Assembly: GCA_029266945.1 (NCBI GenBank)
Contig: JARIED010000006.1
Span: 1 to 34,373, forward strand
DNA length: 34,373 bases
Reading direction: 5' to 3'
DNA from: Slackia sp.
GTDB lineage: Bacteria > Actinomycetota > Coriobacteriia > Coriobacteriales > Eggerthellaceae
In this document: piece after piece, positions 24,451 through 32,179 of the stretch
How the letters are laid out: each line of letters opens with the position of its first letter
How positions within the stretch are numbered: the first letter of the stretch is position 1
Made by a program: the position numbers and the translations under genes
Notes under the pieces: model-generated
Seen by the model: the letters and a program-made list of their open reading frames with translations, nothing else
What the model was told of the DNA's origin: nothing
The model's database searches: none

Positions 24451-26634
24451 CTACAGCAGGCTGAGAGGGTCGACGTCGCAGGCCACGTTGACGCGCTTGT
24501 GCGCGCGCCTCCCCCTGATCGCCGGCGCGATGGCGGCGGCGATATCGGCGTCGACGGGCGTTTTGATCAGAATATGCCAGCGATGGTTGCCGCGCAGCTT
24601 GTCGATCGCGCAGGGCGCGGCGCCGAGGCTCGTCCAGTCCTCGCCCGCCACGTCGCGGATCGTCTTCTCGACCTGCTCGGACAGACCGATCGCGACCTCG
24701 CGCACCTCTTCGACCTTATCGCCCCAGACCAAAATGTTGACCAGGCGCACGTAGGGCGGATAGCCCAGCAGCTTGCGCTTGGGCAGCTCGTCGACAAGGA
24801 AGCGCCTGCGGTCGTATGCCGCCGCCGCCTGGATCGCGCAGCTTTCGGGCATGTAGGTCTGCACGAGCACGCGGCCTTCGAACGCGCCGCGTCCGGCGCG
24901 GCCCGCCACCTGTTCGACCAGGTCGAACGTACGCTCGGCGCTGCGGAAGTCGGGCAGGCGCAGCTGGGTGTCGGCATCGATCACGCCCACCAGAACCACG
25001 TCGTCGAAATCGAGGCCCTTCGCGATCATCTGGGTGCCCAAAAGCACCGCCGCGCCCGGACGCGCGAACTCGTCGAGCAGGCGCGCATGAGCGTCGCGCG
25101 TGGCGGTGGTATCAGCGTCCATGCGCACGATCCTCACCTCGGGGCGGTCGACCAGCAGATTGCGAAGCTCCGCCTCGACGCGCTGGGTGCCGGCGCCGAA
25201 CTTCTTCAGGTACGGGCTTCCGCAGGCAGGGCACGCCGGCGGGGCGGGCATGCGGCGGCCGCAATGATGGCACGCCAGCATGTTGCCGCGCTCGTGATAG
25301 GTCAAAGACACCGAACAGGTGGGGCATTCGGGCACGAAGCCGCAATCGCGGCAAAGCACGAAGCTCGCGAAGCCGCGCTGATTCAAAAGCAGCACCGCCT
25401 TGCGGCCCGCATCGAGCGCGGCATGCAGGTCGGACACCAGCTCGCGCGCGAACATCGAGCGCGAACCGCTGCCGAATTCGCGCGCCATGTCGATCACGCG
25501 CACCTCGGGCATGGGTTTGCCGTTAGCGCGTTCGGGAAGCGCCACGCGATGCCAGGAAGGGTCGGCCTTGCAGCGGCACAGCGTCTCGATCGACGGGGTC
25601 GCGCTGCCCAGCACGAGCGCGGCGCCGTGGCGCTTCGCCATCCAGGCGGCCACGTCGCGCGCATGGTAGCGCGGGGCGCTTTCCTGCTTGTACGTGCTTT
25701 CGTGCTCTTCGTCGATCACGATGACGCCCAGCGAAGGCATCGGACAGAATAGGGCGCTGCGCGCGCCCACCACGACGCGCCTCTCGCCGCGGCGCACAGC
25801 CTCCCACTGGTCGAAGCGCTCGGCCTGCGTCATGCGGGAATGCATGACGGCGACCGTGGCGCCGAAGCGACTTTCGAAGCGCGAAACCGTCTGCGGCGTG
25901 AGGGCGATTTCAGGCACGAGCACAATGGCGCCGCGCCCCAGCTCGAGGCTGCGACGGATAGCGCGCAGATACACCTCGGTCTTGCCCGAGCCTGTCACGC
26001 CGTCGATCAGCACGACATCGCCGCAGCCGCGTTCGACGCAGGCGCGTACCGTATCGAAGGCACGGCGCTGCCCTTCGGTCAGTTCGAACGTTTCGAGGGC
26101 GTGCGCGCGGCGGGCAAGCTCGGCGTCGGTCGCGAGGGGCGCATCCGCATCGGCGTTTTTCGCCTTGCGGCGGCGGGCGGGCTTTTGCAGCTCCCAGCAG
26201 TCTTCGCGCTTGACCACCTTCGGCGTGCGGCCCGCGGGCGTCAGAAGATGCACGCACGAACTCAGCGGCGCCAGATAGGCATGAGCGATGTATTCGATAA
26301 GCGCCGCTCCGTCTTCGTCGAAATACGGCGCGGACAGCACGGACAAGACGGCCTTGAGCTCCTGTTTCTTTTCACGAGGAGCCCCTTCGCCACGCATGTC
26401 ATCCACGAAGCACATGCGGCCGGGAACGCTTACGGGAACGTCGGCGGGTTCGTCGAGGAAGGAATCGGCATCGCCTTCTTCGGCCATGACGTAACCCACC
26501 GCGCGGCGGCGGCCGAACTCGACCAGCACGGCGCAGCCCACCTGCACGCCGTCCATATCGTCGGGAACGGCGTAGGTGTAGGTTGTGTCGAGCGCCTGGG
26601 TCTGGATATCAAGCACCACCGCAACGGTCCGCAT
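24451..26634 (-). CDS. priA: Primosomal protein N' (replication restart helicase PriA)
   Basis: Superfamily 2 helicase that reloads the replisome at stalled forks. The 727 residues comprise an N-terminal 3'-DNA-binding domain (about 1-105), a winged-helix region, helicase motifs GVTGSGKT (212-219), DEEH (308-311) and GSATPS (343-348), and an eight-cysteine zinc module (C428, C431, C437, C440, C455, C458, C468, C471). All zinc ligands are present, unlike degraded actinobacterial PriA forms. The ATG at 26634 is preferred because AAGGAG lies 11 nt upstream; the frame to 26670 adds 12 residues without a ribosome site. It lies upstream of def, an order seen in many bacteria (priA-def-fmt-rsmB). 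Confidence 0.96.
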   Translation of the reverse strand: MRTVAVVLDIQTQALDTTYTYAVPDDMDGVQVGCAVLVEFGRRRAVGYVMAEEGDADSFLDEPADVPVSVPGRMCFVDDMRGEGAPREKKQELKAVLSVLSAPYFDEDGAALIEYIAHAYLAPLSSCVHLLTPAGRTPKVVKREDCWELQKPARRRKAKNADADAPLATDAELARRAHALETFELTEGQRRAFDTVRACVERGCGDVVLIDGVTGSGKTEVYLRAIRRSLELGRGAIVLVPEIALTPQTVSRFESRFGATVAVMHSRMTQAERFDQWEAVRRGERRVVVGARSALFCPMPSLGVIVIDEEHESTYKQESAPRYHARDVAAWMAKRHGAALVLGSATPSIETLCRCKADPSWHRVALPERANGKPMPEVRVIDMAREFGSGSRSMFARELVSDLHAALDAGRKAVLLLNQRGFASFVLCRDCGFVPECPTCSVSLTYHERGNMLACHHCGRRMPAPPACPACGSPYLKKFGAGTQRVEAELRNLLVDRPEVRIVRMDADTTATRDAHARLLDEFARPGAAVLLGTQMIAKGLDFDDVVLVGVIDADTQLRLPDFRSAERTFDLVEQVAGRAGRGAFEGRVLVQTYMPESCAIQAAAAYDRRRFLVDELPKRKLLGYPPYVRLVNILVWGDKVEEVREVAIGLSEQVEKTIRDVAGEDWTSLGAAPCAIDKLRGNHRWHILIKTPVDADIAAAIAPAIRGRRAHKRVNVACDVDPLSLL

Positions 26635-26694
26635 ATGCCCTGCAGCTCCTTCCCTCGCCGCCGCCGTCATGATTGGACGATTGTCTGCATGATA

Positions 26695-26838
26695 TTTGCA
26701 GTTGGCGGTCTTTTTCCAGCCGATTTCGCGCCGGCGGCCCGCGATGCTTCAGTAAAACGCCTGGTCGCGCGATTCACGATAGACGCGCCGAGCTGCAACA
26801 CACCGTTTTCGACCCCATAAAAGACCGCCACCTGCAAA
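26695..26838. repeat. Inverted repeat, 20-nt arms matching at 19 positions, 104 nt apart
   Basis: The left arm (26695-26714) carries TTTGCAGTTGGCGGTC followed by T's. The right arm (26819-26838) is its reverse complement with one mismatch (GTTGG against GGTGG). The arms are AT/GC mixed, not simple sequence. No flanking target duplication or transposase is visible. It could be a tiny non-autonomous element, a paired operator or a long-range RNA fold. Confidence 0.75.
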
Positions 26839-26845
26839 AAACGTA

Positions 26846-26887
26846 CAAAATAAAGGCGTCCTCCGACGTCGCCGTCGAAGAACGCCT
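26846..26887 (-). terminator. Probable metK terminator
   Basis: Arms AGGCGT (26854-26859) and ACGCCT (26882-26887) enclose a second helix, CGACG (26864-26868) with CGTCG (26873-26877), separated by a symmetric 4-nt internal loop. On the minus strand the tail is TTTATTTTG (26853-26846). It lies 60 nt after the metK stop. Confidence 0.72.
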
Positions 26888-26946
26888 CGAAACTCTTGCA
26901 TGGAAACGGCCGTTCGCGCCGCTTCGGCAATGCGGGGTTCGCCCTC

Positions 26947-28212
26947 TTACAGGCCGCAGGCCGCGCGCAGGGCGGCGGCGCGGTCGGTGCGCTCCCACGT
27001 GAATTCGGGAAGCTCGCGGCCGAAGTGGCCGTAGTTGCTGGTCAGGCGATAAATCGGGCGGCGCAGGTCGAGCGCGTCGATAATCGCTCCCGGACGAAGG
27101 TCGAACACCTCTTCGACCGCGCGCTCGATGTCTTCGATTGCCACCTTGTTGGTGCCGAAGGTCTCCACCAAAACCGAAACGGGGTGCGCCATGCCGATGG
27201 CGTAGGCGATCTGAACCTCGCAGCGGTCGGCCAGACCTGCGGCCACGACGTTTTTGGCCACCCAGCGCGCAGCATAAGCGCCGGAACGGTCGACCTTCGT
27301 GCAGTCCTTGCCGGAGAAGGCGCCGCCGCCGTGACGGCCCATGCCGCCGTAGGTGTCGACGATGATCTTGCGACCGGTAAGGCCCGCGTCGCCCATGGGG
27401 CCGCCCACGACGAAGCGGCCGGTGGGATTGATGTGGATGCCCGCGTTTTCGTCGGGCACGACGCCTTCGGCCTCCATGACCGGCTTGATCACCTGCTCGA
27501 TGACGTCGCGGCGAAGCGTGTCGTTATCGACATCTTCGGAGTGCTGCGTGGAGACGACCACCGTTTCCACTGCGGCGGGAACGCCGTTTTCATAGCGCAC
27601 GGACACCTGGGTCTTGCCGTCGGGACGCAGGTACGGCAGGATTTTGTTCTTGCGAACCTCGGTCAGACGCTCGGACAGACGATGCGCCAGATAGATCGGC
27701 ATAGGCATGAGCGTGGACGTTTCGTTGCACGCATAGCCGAACATCATGCCCTGGTCGCCCGCGCCGATGCTCTCGTAAGGATCGGCTTCCACATCGGCGC
27801 CGTGCTGGGCCTCCCAGGACTCGTCGACGCCCTGGGCGATGTCGGGGCTCTGCTCGTGGATCGCGTTCATCACGCCGCAGGTGCTGGCATCGAAGCCGTA
27901 TTTGGCGCGGTCGTATCCGATGTCGGACAGCACGCCACGCACGATTTCCTGCACGTCGACGTAAGCCTGCGTGCGGATTTCGCCCGCCACGACCACCATG
28001 CCGGTGGTGACGAGCGTCTCGCATGCGCAACGCAGCTGGGTCGGGTCGGCAGGCTGGCCGGACGGCGCGATGTAGCCTTCCTCGGCCAACGCGATTTCCT
28101 TGGAAAGGATGGCGTCGAGAATGGCGTCGGAGATCTGGTCGCAGATCTTGTCGGGATGGCCTTCGGTCACGGACTCGGACGTGAAGACGTAGCTGGAATG
28201 GGTATCGGTCAC
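26947..28212 (-). CDS. metK: S-adenosylmethionine synthetase
   Basis: Makes SAM from methionine and ATP. The product has 421 residues, somewhat longer than the ~385 of E. coli, with extra sequence around residues 40-60 and 120-150. Signatures are SVTEGHPDK (14-22), GAGDQG and GGGAFSGKD, the ATP- and methionine-site motifs. The start is GTG at 28212 because AAGGAGG sits 5 nt upstream of it; the open frame to 28287 runs through the riboswitch-like leader and is not translated in this view. It stands alone between a terminator and its own promoter and leader. The leader resembles a SAM-sensing riboswitch, which would give direct feedback control by its product. Confidence 0.97.
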   Translation of the reverse strand: MTDTHSSYVFTSESVTEGHPDKICDQISDAILDAILSKEIALAEEGYIAPSGQPADPTQLRCACETLVTTGMVVVAGEIRTQAYVDVQEIVRGVLSDIGYDRAKYGFDASTCGVMNAIHEQSPDIAQGVDESWEAQHGADVEADPYESIGAGDQGMMFGYACNETSTLMPMPIYLAHRLSERLTEVRKNKILPYLRPDGKTQVSVRYENGVPAAVETVVVSTQHSEDVDNDTLRRDVIEQVIKPVMEAEGVVPDENAGIHINPTGRFVVGGPMGDAGLTGRKIIVDTYGGMGRHGGGAFSGKDCTKVDRSGAYAARWVAKNVVAAGLADRCEVQIAYAIGMAHPVSVLVETFGTNKVAIEDIERAVEEVFDLRPGAIIDALDLRRPIYRLTSNYGHFGRELPEFTWERTDRAAALRAACGL

Positions 28213-28216
28213 GATT

Positions 28217-28314
28217 CCTCCTTCATCGTTGTTGGCAGGACCACCTTGGCTGATTGCGCCAGGTTGGTGTCGGGATCGGCAAGCCAACCCTCTCCCCCGA
28301 CTCTGGATAAACGG
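28217..28314 (-). promoter_or_regulatory. Candidate SAM riboswitch (SAM-I/SAM-IV clan) in the metK leader
   Basis: Reading the minus strand, the leader has a P1-like helix TTTATC (28311-28306) with GATGAA (28227-28222), one U-G pair. Next come CAGAG and a P2-like helix TCGGG (28300-28296) with CCCGA (28274-28270). A loop segment GGTTGG (28289-28284) is complementary to CCAACC (28267-28262), as for a pseudoknot. A P3-like TGGC with GCCA (28261-28258, 28250-28247) is followed by AAGGTGGTCC, close to the conserved AAGGTGC element of SAM-I. No P4 is visible. The 3' strand of P1 runs into AAGGAGG, and CC at 28314-28313 could pair with its GG, so a bound state would hide the ribosome site. Confidence 0.75.
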
Positions 28315-28364
28315 CTGTTACAAAATAGGGTGCGGCGCGTGCGCCACAGCCCTCAAACCACGAA

Positions 28365-28393
28365 AGAATAGCGCGAAAGCATGCCGTCGGCAA
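28365..28393 (-). promoter_or_regulatory. Probable metK promoter
   Basis: On the minus strand TTGCCG (28393-28388) and TATTCT (28370-28365) are spaced by 17 nt, each matching consensus at four of six positions. It would give a leader of about 145 nt, long enough to contain the riboswitch-like fold. A second AT-rich candidate, TATTTT (28327-28322), has a poorer -35. Confidence 0.45.
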
Positions 28394-28461
28394 CAGGCAA
28401 CGCGCCTTCCACGAAATCGCCGCATCGAGAGCCAGGGCGCGGGCGGCGGGCGCGCATGCGG

Positions 28462-28469
28462 CATAATAG
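28462..28469 (+). promoter_or_regulatory. Possible -10 element (CATAATAG) for the DUF1461 gene
   Basis: CATAAT lies 35 nt upstream of the TTG start of the membrane-protein gene, in otherwise very GC-rich sequence without a recognisable -35. It is the same 8-mer as at 1524-1517 (minus) and 19931-19938 (plus). Confidence 0.4.
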
Positions 28470-28496
28470 GCGCACGAAGTCGAACAGGAGGATTCC

Positions 28497-29228
28497 TTGA
28501 AAACGCTGAACATGATCGCCCGCATCGTCGCCGCGGCCACGCTTGCCGTGCTGCTTGCAACCGCGGGGCTTTTCGCGTGCTGCGCGCGCCCCACCACCCT
28601 CTTCCTCGCGCAGACCACGAGCAACGACGCCGACTCGCCCTACGGCAAGGAGGCCCTCGTGGGGCTAGCCGCGCTCACGCGCGACTACACGGTGGACGGA
28701 GCCGACCGCGCCGCCACGCTTGATGCGATCGCGCAGGCGGCATCCGACGTCTCGCCCGCCGTGGCCCAAAGCGCCGACAAAGCCGCGGCTCTTCAAAAGC
28801 TAGGCGAGCGCTACACCCTGACCGATGACGCGCTCGACCACCTGGACGACGTCTACAACGTGCTGGTCGGCATACGCTGGGCGCTCGCGGCCGTGGCCGC
28901 GGCCTGCATCGCGGCGGGCGCCCACGTATATGTGCGCTGCGGCAAGAAGGAGTTCGGCGCCGTGCTGCGCCACGCCGCGATCGCGGTGGTTGCCGCGTTC
29001 ACCGTGCTAGCCGCCTGGGTCGTCGTGGATTTCGACGGGTTTTTCGCGGCGTTCCATTCGCTGTTCTTCGCCGACGGAACCTGGACGTTCGCGTGGAACT
29101 CGCTTCTCATCTGCATGTATCCGCCCGCCTTCTGGTTGGGCATGGGCGCCGTATGGCTGGCCGTCACAGTTGCGGCCTGCGCCGTTTGCTTTATCATAGG
29201 GAGGTTGCTGCGCAAGCGCTTCGCATAA
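28497..29228 (+). CDS. DUF1461 (TIGR01906-like) integral membrane protein
   Basis: A 243-residue membrane protein of unknown function. It has an N-terminal hydrophobic segment (about 6-30), an extracytoplasmic domain (about 31-120), and hydrophobic segments near 125-147, 155-180 and 210-236. The segment FDGFFAAFHSLFF followed by GTWTF and YPPAFW is the hallmark of the DUF1461 family, so the assignment rests on a visible motif. The start is TTG at 28497: AGGAGG lies 5 nt upstream, while the first ATG in frame (28512) is 20 nt away from it. It diverges from metK and precedes gltX by 108 nt; no terminator separates it from gltX. Confidence 0.85.
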   Translation: MKTLNMIARIVAAATLAVLLATAGLFACCARPTTLFLAQTTSNDADSPYGKEALVGLAALTRDYTVDGADRAATLDAIAQAASDVSPAVAQSADKAAALQKLGERYTLTDDALDHLDDVYNVLVGIRWALAAVAAACIAAGAHVYVRCGKKEFGAVLRHAAIAVVAAFTVLAAWVVVDFDGFFAAFHSLFFADGTWTFAWNSLLICMYPPAFWLGMGAVWLAVTVAACAVCFIIGRLLRKRFA

Positions 29229-29336
29229 CGGCGCGCGCACGACCGAACCCACGTTTCGCACCCGTGCGGGCAAGCGCCTTCGCGCGCCCCGCACGTCGAC
29301 CGCATACCTTCTCGCATCAGAAGAAAGGAACTCGGC

Positions 29337-30821
29337 ATGACCGACACCGTACGCGTCCGCTTCGCGCCTTCGCCCACCGGCAAGCTGCACATCGGCGGCG
29401 CCCGCACCGCCATCTACAACTGGGCGTTCGCCCGCGCCATGGGCGGCAAGTTCATCCTGCGCATCGAGGACACCGACCCCGAGCGCTCCACCGAGGAGAA
29501 CACGCAGATCATCTTGCGCGCCATGCGCTGGCTCGGCCTTGATTGGGACGAAGGCCCCGAGGTCGGCGGCGAATACGGCCCGTACAAGCAGACCGAACGC
29601 TTCGACACCTACACCGCCGCGCTGGAAACGCTGAAGGAGCGCGGCGCCGTGTATCCGTGCTTCTGCACCAAGGAGGAGCTGGACGCCAAGCGCGAGGCCG
29701 CCGAGAAAAGCGAAGGCGGCTATGCGGGCTACGACCGCACCTGCCGCAACACGCCCGTCGAAGAGGCTCAGGCCCGCATCGAGGCCGGCGAGCCGCACGT
29801 GTGGCGCCTGAAGGTTCCCGAGAACCACGGCCCGATCGAATTCGACGACGCGGTGTACGGCCACATGAGCTTCCCCGCCGAGGTCATGGACGACATGATC
29901 TTGGTGCGCACCGACGGCACCCCCACCTATAACTTCGCCGTGGTGTGCGACGACGCCAACATGAAGATCACCCACGTGGTGCGCGGCGACGACCACCTGT
30001 CCAACACCCCGCGCCAGATCCTGATCTACGAGGCGCTGGGCCTGCCTGCGCCCACCTTCGCGCACCTGTCCATGATTTTGGGCGGCGACGGCAAGAAGCT
30101 GTCCAAGCGCCACGGCGCCACGAGCGTCGAGGAATACGCCGAGCGCGGCTACCTGCCCGACACCATGGTGAACTTCCTGGCGCTTCTGGGCTGGAGCCTT
30201 GACGGCGAAACCACCATCATCGACCGCGCCACGCTGTGCGAGAAGTTCGGCCTGGACCGCATCACCAAGAAAGACGCCGTGTTCGACGAGACCAAGCTGG
30301 ACTGGATGAACGGCCAGTACATCAAGGCCATGGACGCGAACGAATGGGTGGAGGCTTCCCTCCCCTGGCTGATCGAAGCCGGCGCCGCCGCCGAGGATAT
30401 CGACGCGCGCCCCGAATGGTACGCAGCGCTGTATCCGCTGCTGGCCGAGCGCGAGACTCACCTGACCGACGCCGCCGAGAAGCTGCCCTACATGTTCTGG
30501 GGCGCCAACGTCACGCTCGACGAGAAGAGCGTCAACAAGGTGCTGAAGAAGGAAGGCGCCCGCGCCGACGAGGCCCTGCGCGCATGCCGCGACATCCTGG
30601 CCGACGAAAGCCGCGCCTGGGAATGCGACGCGCTGCAGGAAGCCTGCCGCGCGCTGTGCGAGCCCATGGACATCAAGCCGAAGAACATGTTCCAGCCTTT
30701 GCGCGTGGCCGTGTGCGGCAACATGGTTTCGCCGCCGCTGTTCGAGAGCATCGAGCTTCTTGACCGCGCCGACGTGATCGCCCGCATCGACTCCGTTCTA
30801 GCCGAGGTGTTTTCCGCCTAA
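29337..30821 (+). CDS. gltX: Glutamyl-tRNA synthetase
   Basis: Class I synthetase that charges tRNAGlu, and tRNAGln as well in organisms using GatCAB. The 494 residues are normal length. The N-terminus has the HIGH-type HIGG (18-21) in PSPTGKLHIGGARTA. VVRGDDHLSNTPRQ is the GluRS signature, and the KMSKS-type loop reads KKLSKRHG (253-260). The C-terminal helical anticodon-binding domain is complete. The ATG at 29337 follows AAAGGAAC. It is followed by a strong terminator, so it ends the DUF1461-gltX unit. No T-box or other leader structure is visible in the 108 nt upstream. Confidence 0.97.
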   Translation: MTDTVRVRFAPSPTGKLHIGGARTAIYNWAFARAMGGKFILRIEDTDPERSTEENTQIILRAMRWLGLDWDEGPEVGGEYGPYKQTERFDTYTAALETLKERGAVYPCFCTKEELDAKREAAEKSEGGYAGYDRTCRNTPVEEAQARIEAGEPHVWRLKVPENHGPIEFDDAVYGHMSFPAEVMDDMILVRTDGTPTYNFAVVCDDANMKITHVVRGDDHLSNTPRQILIYEALGLPAPTFAHLSMILGGDGKKLSKRHGATSVEEYAERGYLPDTMVNFLALLGWSLDGETTIIDRATLCEKFGLDRITKKDAVFDETKLDWMNGQYIKAMDANEWVEASLPWLIEAGAAAEDIDARPEWYAALYPLLAERETHLTDAAEKLPYMFWGANVTLDEKSVNKVLKKEGARADEALRACRDILADESRAWECDALQEACRALCEPMDIKPKNMFQPLRVAVCGNMVSPPLFESIELLDRADVIARIDSVLAEVFSA

Positions 30822-30837
30822 CGCGGCGCCTCGCCCG

Positions 30838-30870
30838 CCCCGCCGCGGCCCGAGCTGCGGCGGGGTTTTT
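30838..30870 (+). terminator. Intrinsic terminator after gltX
   Basis: CCCCGCCGC (30838-30846) and GCGGCGGGG (30857-30865) form a perfect 9-bp stem with a 10-nt loop, followed by five T residues. It lies 16 nt past the gltX stop. Confidence 0.92.
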
Positions 30871-30944
30871 CATTTCCCGCAGGCGTCGCGGCGCTTCAAG
30901 CGCCGGCGCCCGAACCCGACACGCATCCGATAAGGAACCGCCTC

Positions 30945-32009
30945 ATGAAGATGATCACCGTCGATACGCATTGCGTGCGCCCGCACGGCGCGTCCTGCGA
31001 GCGCTGCCGCATAGCCTGCCCCGCCTCTGCCATTTCGTTCGACGCCGAAACCGGCCTGCCCGCGATCGACGAGCAGGCCTGCACGCAGTGCGGCGTGTGC
31101 ATGGGCGTCTGCGACGCGTTCACGTCGTCGACCACCACCACGCTGCGCTTGTACGAGCATCTGCGACGCGTGGCCATGCGCGGCGAAATAGTGTATCTGA
31201 CCTGCAAAGAGAATGTTTTTCCCGGATTCACGCCCGCCAAAAACGTCACGGTGCTGCCGTGCCTGGCATGCATGCCGCCCGAGCTGTGGGCGCTGCTGCT
31301 GGCTCAAAACGCGCCCCTATGCATAGCCTGCGACCTGAAATACTGCGACGATTGCCCGCGCGCGGCCGGCCGCGGCGAGCTGCTGTTCACCCGCGCGGTG
31401 GAAATGGCCGAGGCCTGGAGCGGCGGCGCCGTGCGCTTCGACCGCGAAATCCCCGAACTCGAAGAAGACGCCGCCTCGATTGCACGCGACGAATTCGGCC
31501 GCCGCGAGGCGTTCGACAGCGCGAAAAACGACGCGATCGACATTCTTTCCGGCAAGCGCCGCCTGAAGAACTCGGACACGCTCAAAGACGCGTACCGCAA
31601 GAAGGAACGCAAGCGCATGCAGGACATGCTGAACCTGACCGAAGGCGACGTGATCAACGAGTTCGCCGAAAACGGCCGCAGCAAGCGCACCATGCAGCCG
31701 CGCCGCCGTATGCTGCTGGAAACGATCGTGGCCAAGCCCGAAGCGGCCGCGAGCATCGACGTCACGGTGAGCGCCACGAACCGCGCCACGTGCGTGGAGT
31801 GCCTGGACTGCACGAAAGCATGCCCCACGGGCGCGCGCATGGCCGACCCCGAAAACGGCAGCCTGGCCTATGACGCGCGCTACTGCATAGGCTGCGGCGC
31901 ATGCGTGGCGGCCTGCCCCACGGCGTCGATCGAGCTCGTGAGCGCAAGCCTGGCCGAGCTTCTGCCCGAAGGCCCGGGCGTCGCGGCCAAAGAACCCGCC
32001 GTTTCGTAG
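30945..32009 (+). CDS. Multi-cluster 4Fe-4S ferredoxin protein with MvhD-like middle region
   Basis: A 354-residue cysteine-rich electron carrier. The N-terminal part has a variant cluster (C10, C18, C21, C25) and a regular CTQCGVCMGVC (C46, C49, C52, C56). The C-terminal part has CVECLDCTKACP (C283-C293) and CIGCGACVAACP (C314-C324), so about four 4Fe-4S clusters are expected. Between them lies a block with C87, C106, C109, C126, C129, C134 and C137 (VLPCLACMPPELW, then CIACDLKYCDDC). It resembles the cysteine pattern of MvhD/hydrogenase delta-type subunits; this is my comparison by eye. A charged helical linker spans 170-260. No signal peptide or membrane helix is seen, so it is cytoplasmic. 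The ATG at 30945 has AAGGA upstream. Confidence 0.82.
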   Translation: MKMITVDTHCVRPHGASCERCRIACPASAISFDAETGLPAIDEQACTQCGVCMGVCDAFTSSTTTTLRLYEHLRRVAMRGEIVYLTCKENVFPGFTPAKNVTVLPCLACMPPELWALLLAQNAPLCIACDLKYCDDCPRAAGRGELLFTRAVEMAEAWSGGAVRFDREIPELEEDAASIARDEFGRREAFDSAKNDAIDILSGKRRLKNSDTLKDAYRKKERKRMQDMLNLTEGDVINEFAENGRSKRTMQPRRRMLLETIVAKPEAAASIDVTVSATNRATCVECLDCTKACPTGARMADPENGSLAYDARYCIGCGACVAACPTASIELVSASLAELLPEGPGVAAKEPAVS

Positions 32010-32179
32010 CGCCGAACCCTTCGAGCTTCGCCGCCGCACGCAACCCGCAACGCGACCGCACGCTTTCGCCGCTGCGCACCCTGCAACACGGCGCAAGCAG
32101 ATCGCGCATCACGCCCCGCACCTGCGGCCGGCAAAGCCCGGGCGTGGGACGAACCCCGACCCTCCAGAGAGGAGCAGCC

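Larger units (their letters stand above)
26635..26946. other. 312-nt spacer between priA and metK
   Basis: No convincing gene is present. From right to left it holds the metK terminator (26846-26887), the two arms of an inverted repeat (26819-26838 and 26695-26714), and a weak minus-strand TATCAT (26689-26694) that could serve priA. An 87-codon minus-strand frame across it overlaps the terminator and has no family-like sequence. Confidence 0.6.

Noticed and set aside
26667..26930. 87-codon minus-strand frame between metK and priA
   Set aside because: It spans the metK terminator, has no ribosome site and shows no recognisable domain.
28213..28287. N-terminal extension of MetK up to 28287
   Set aside because: The extra 25 codons are the riboswitch-like leader and do not resemble MetK; the GTG at 28212 has an ideal Shine-Dalgarno.
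29229..29336. T-box or other leader for gltX
   Set aside because: The 108-nt spacer shows no specifier loop, T-box motif or terminator/antiterminator pair.
29007..30461. 484-codon minus-strand open frame
   Set aside because: Antisense to gltX and the end of the DUF1461 gene; both plus-strand genes have diagnostic motifs.
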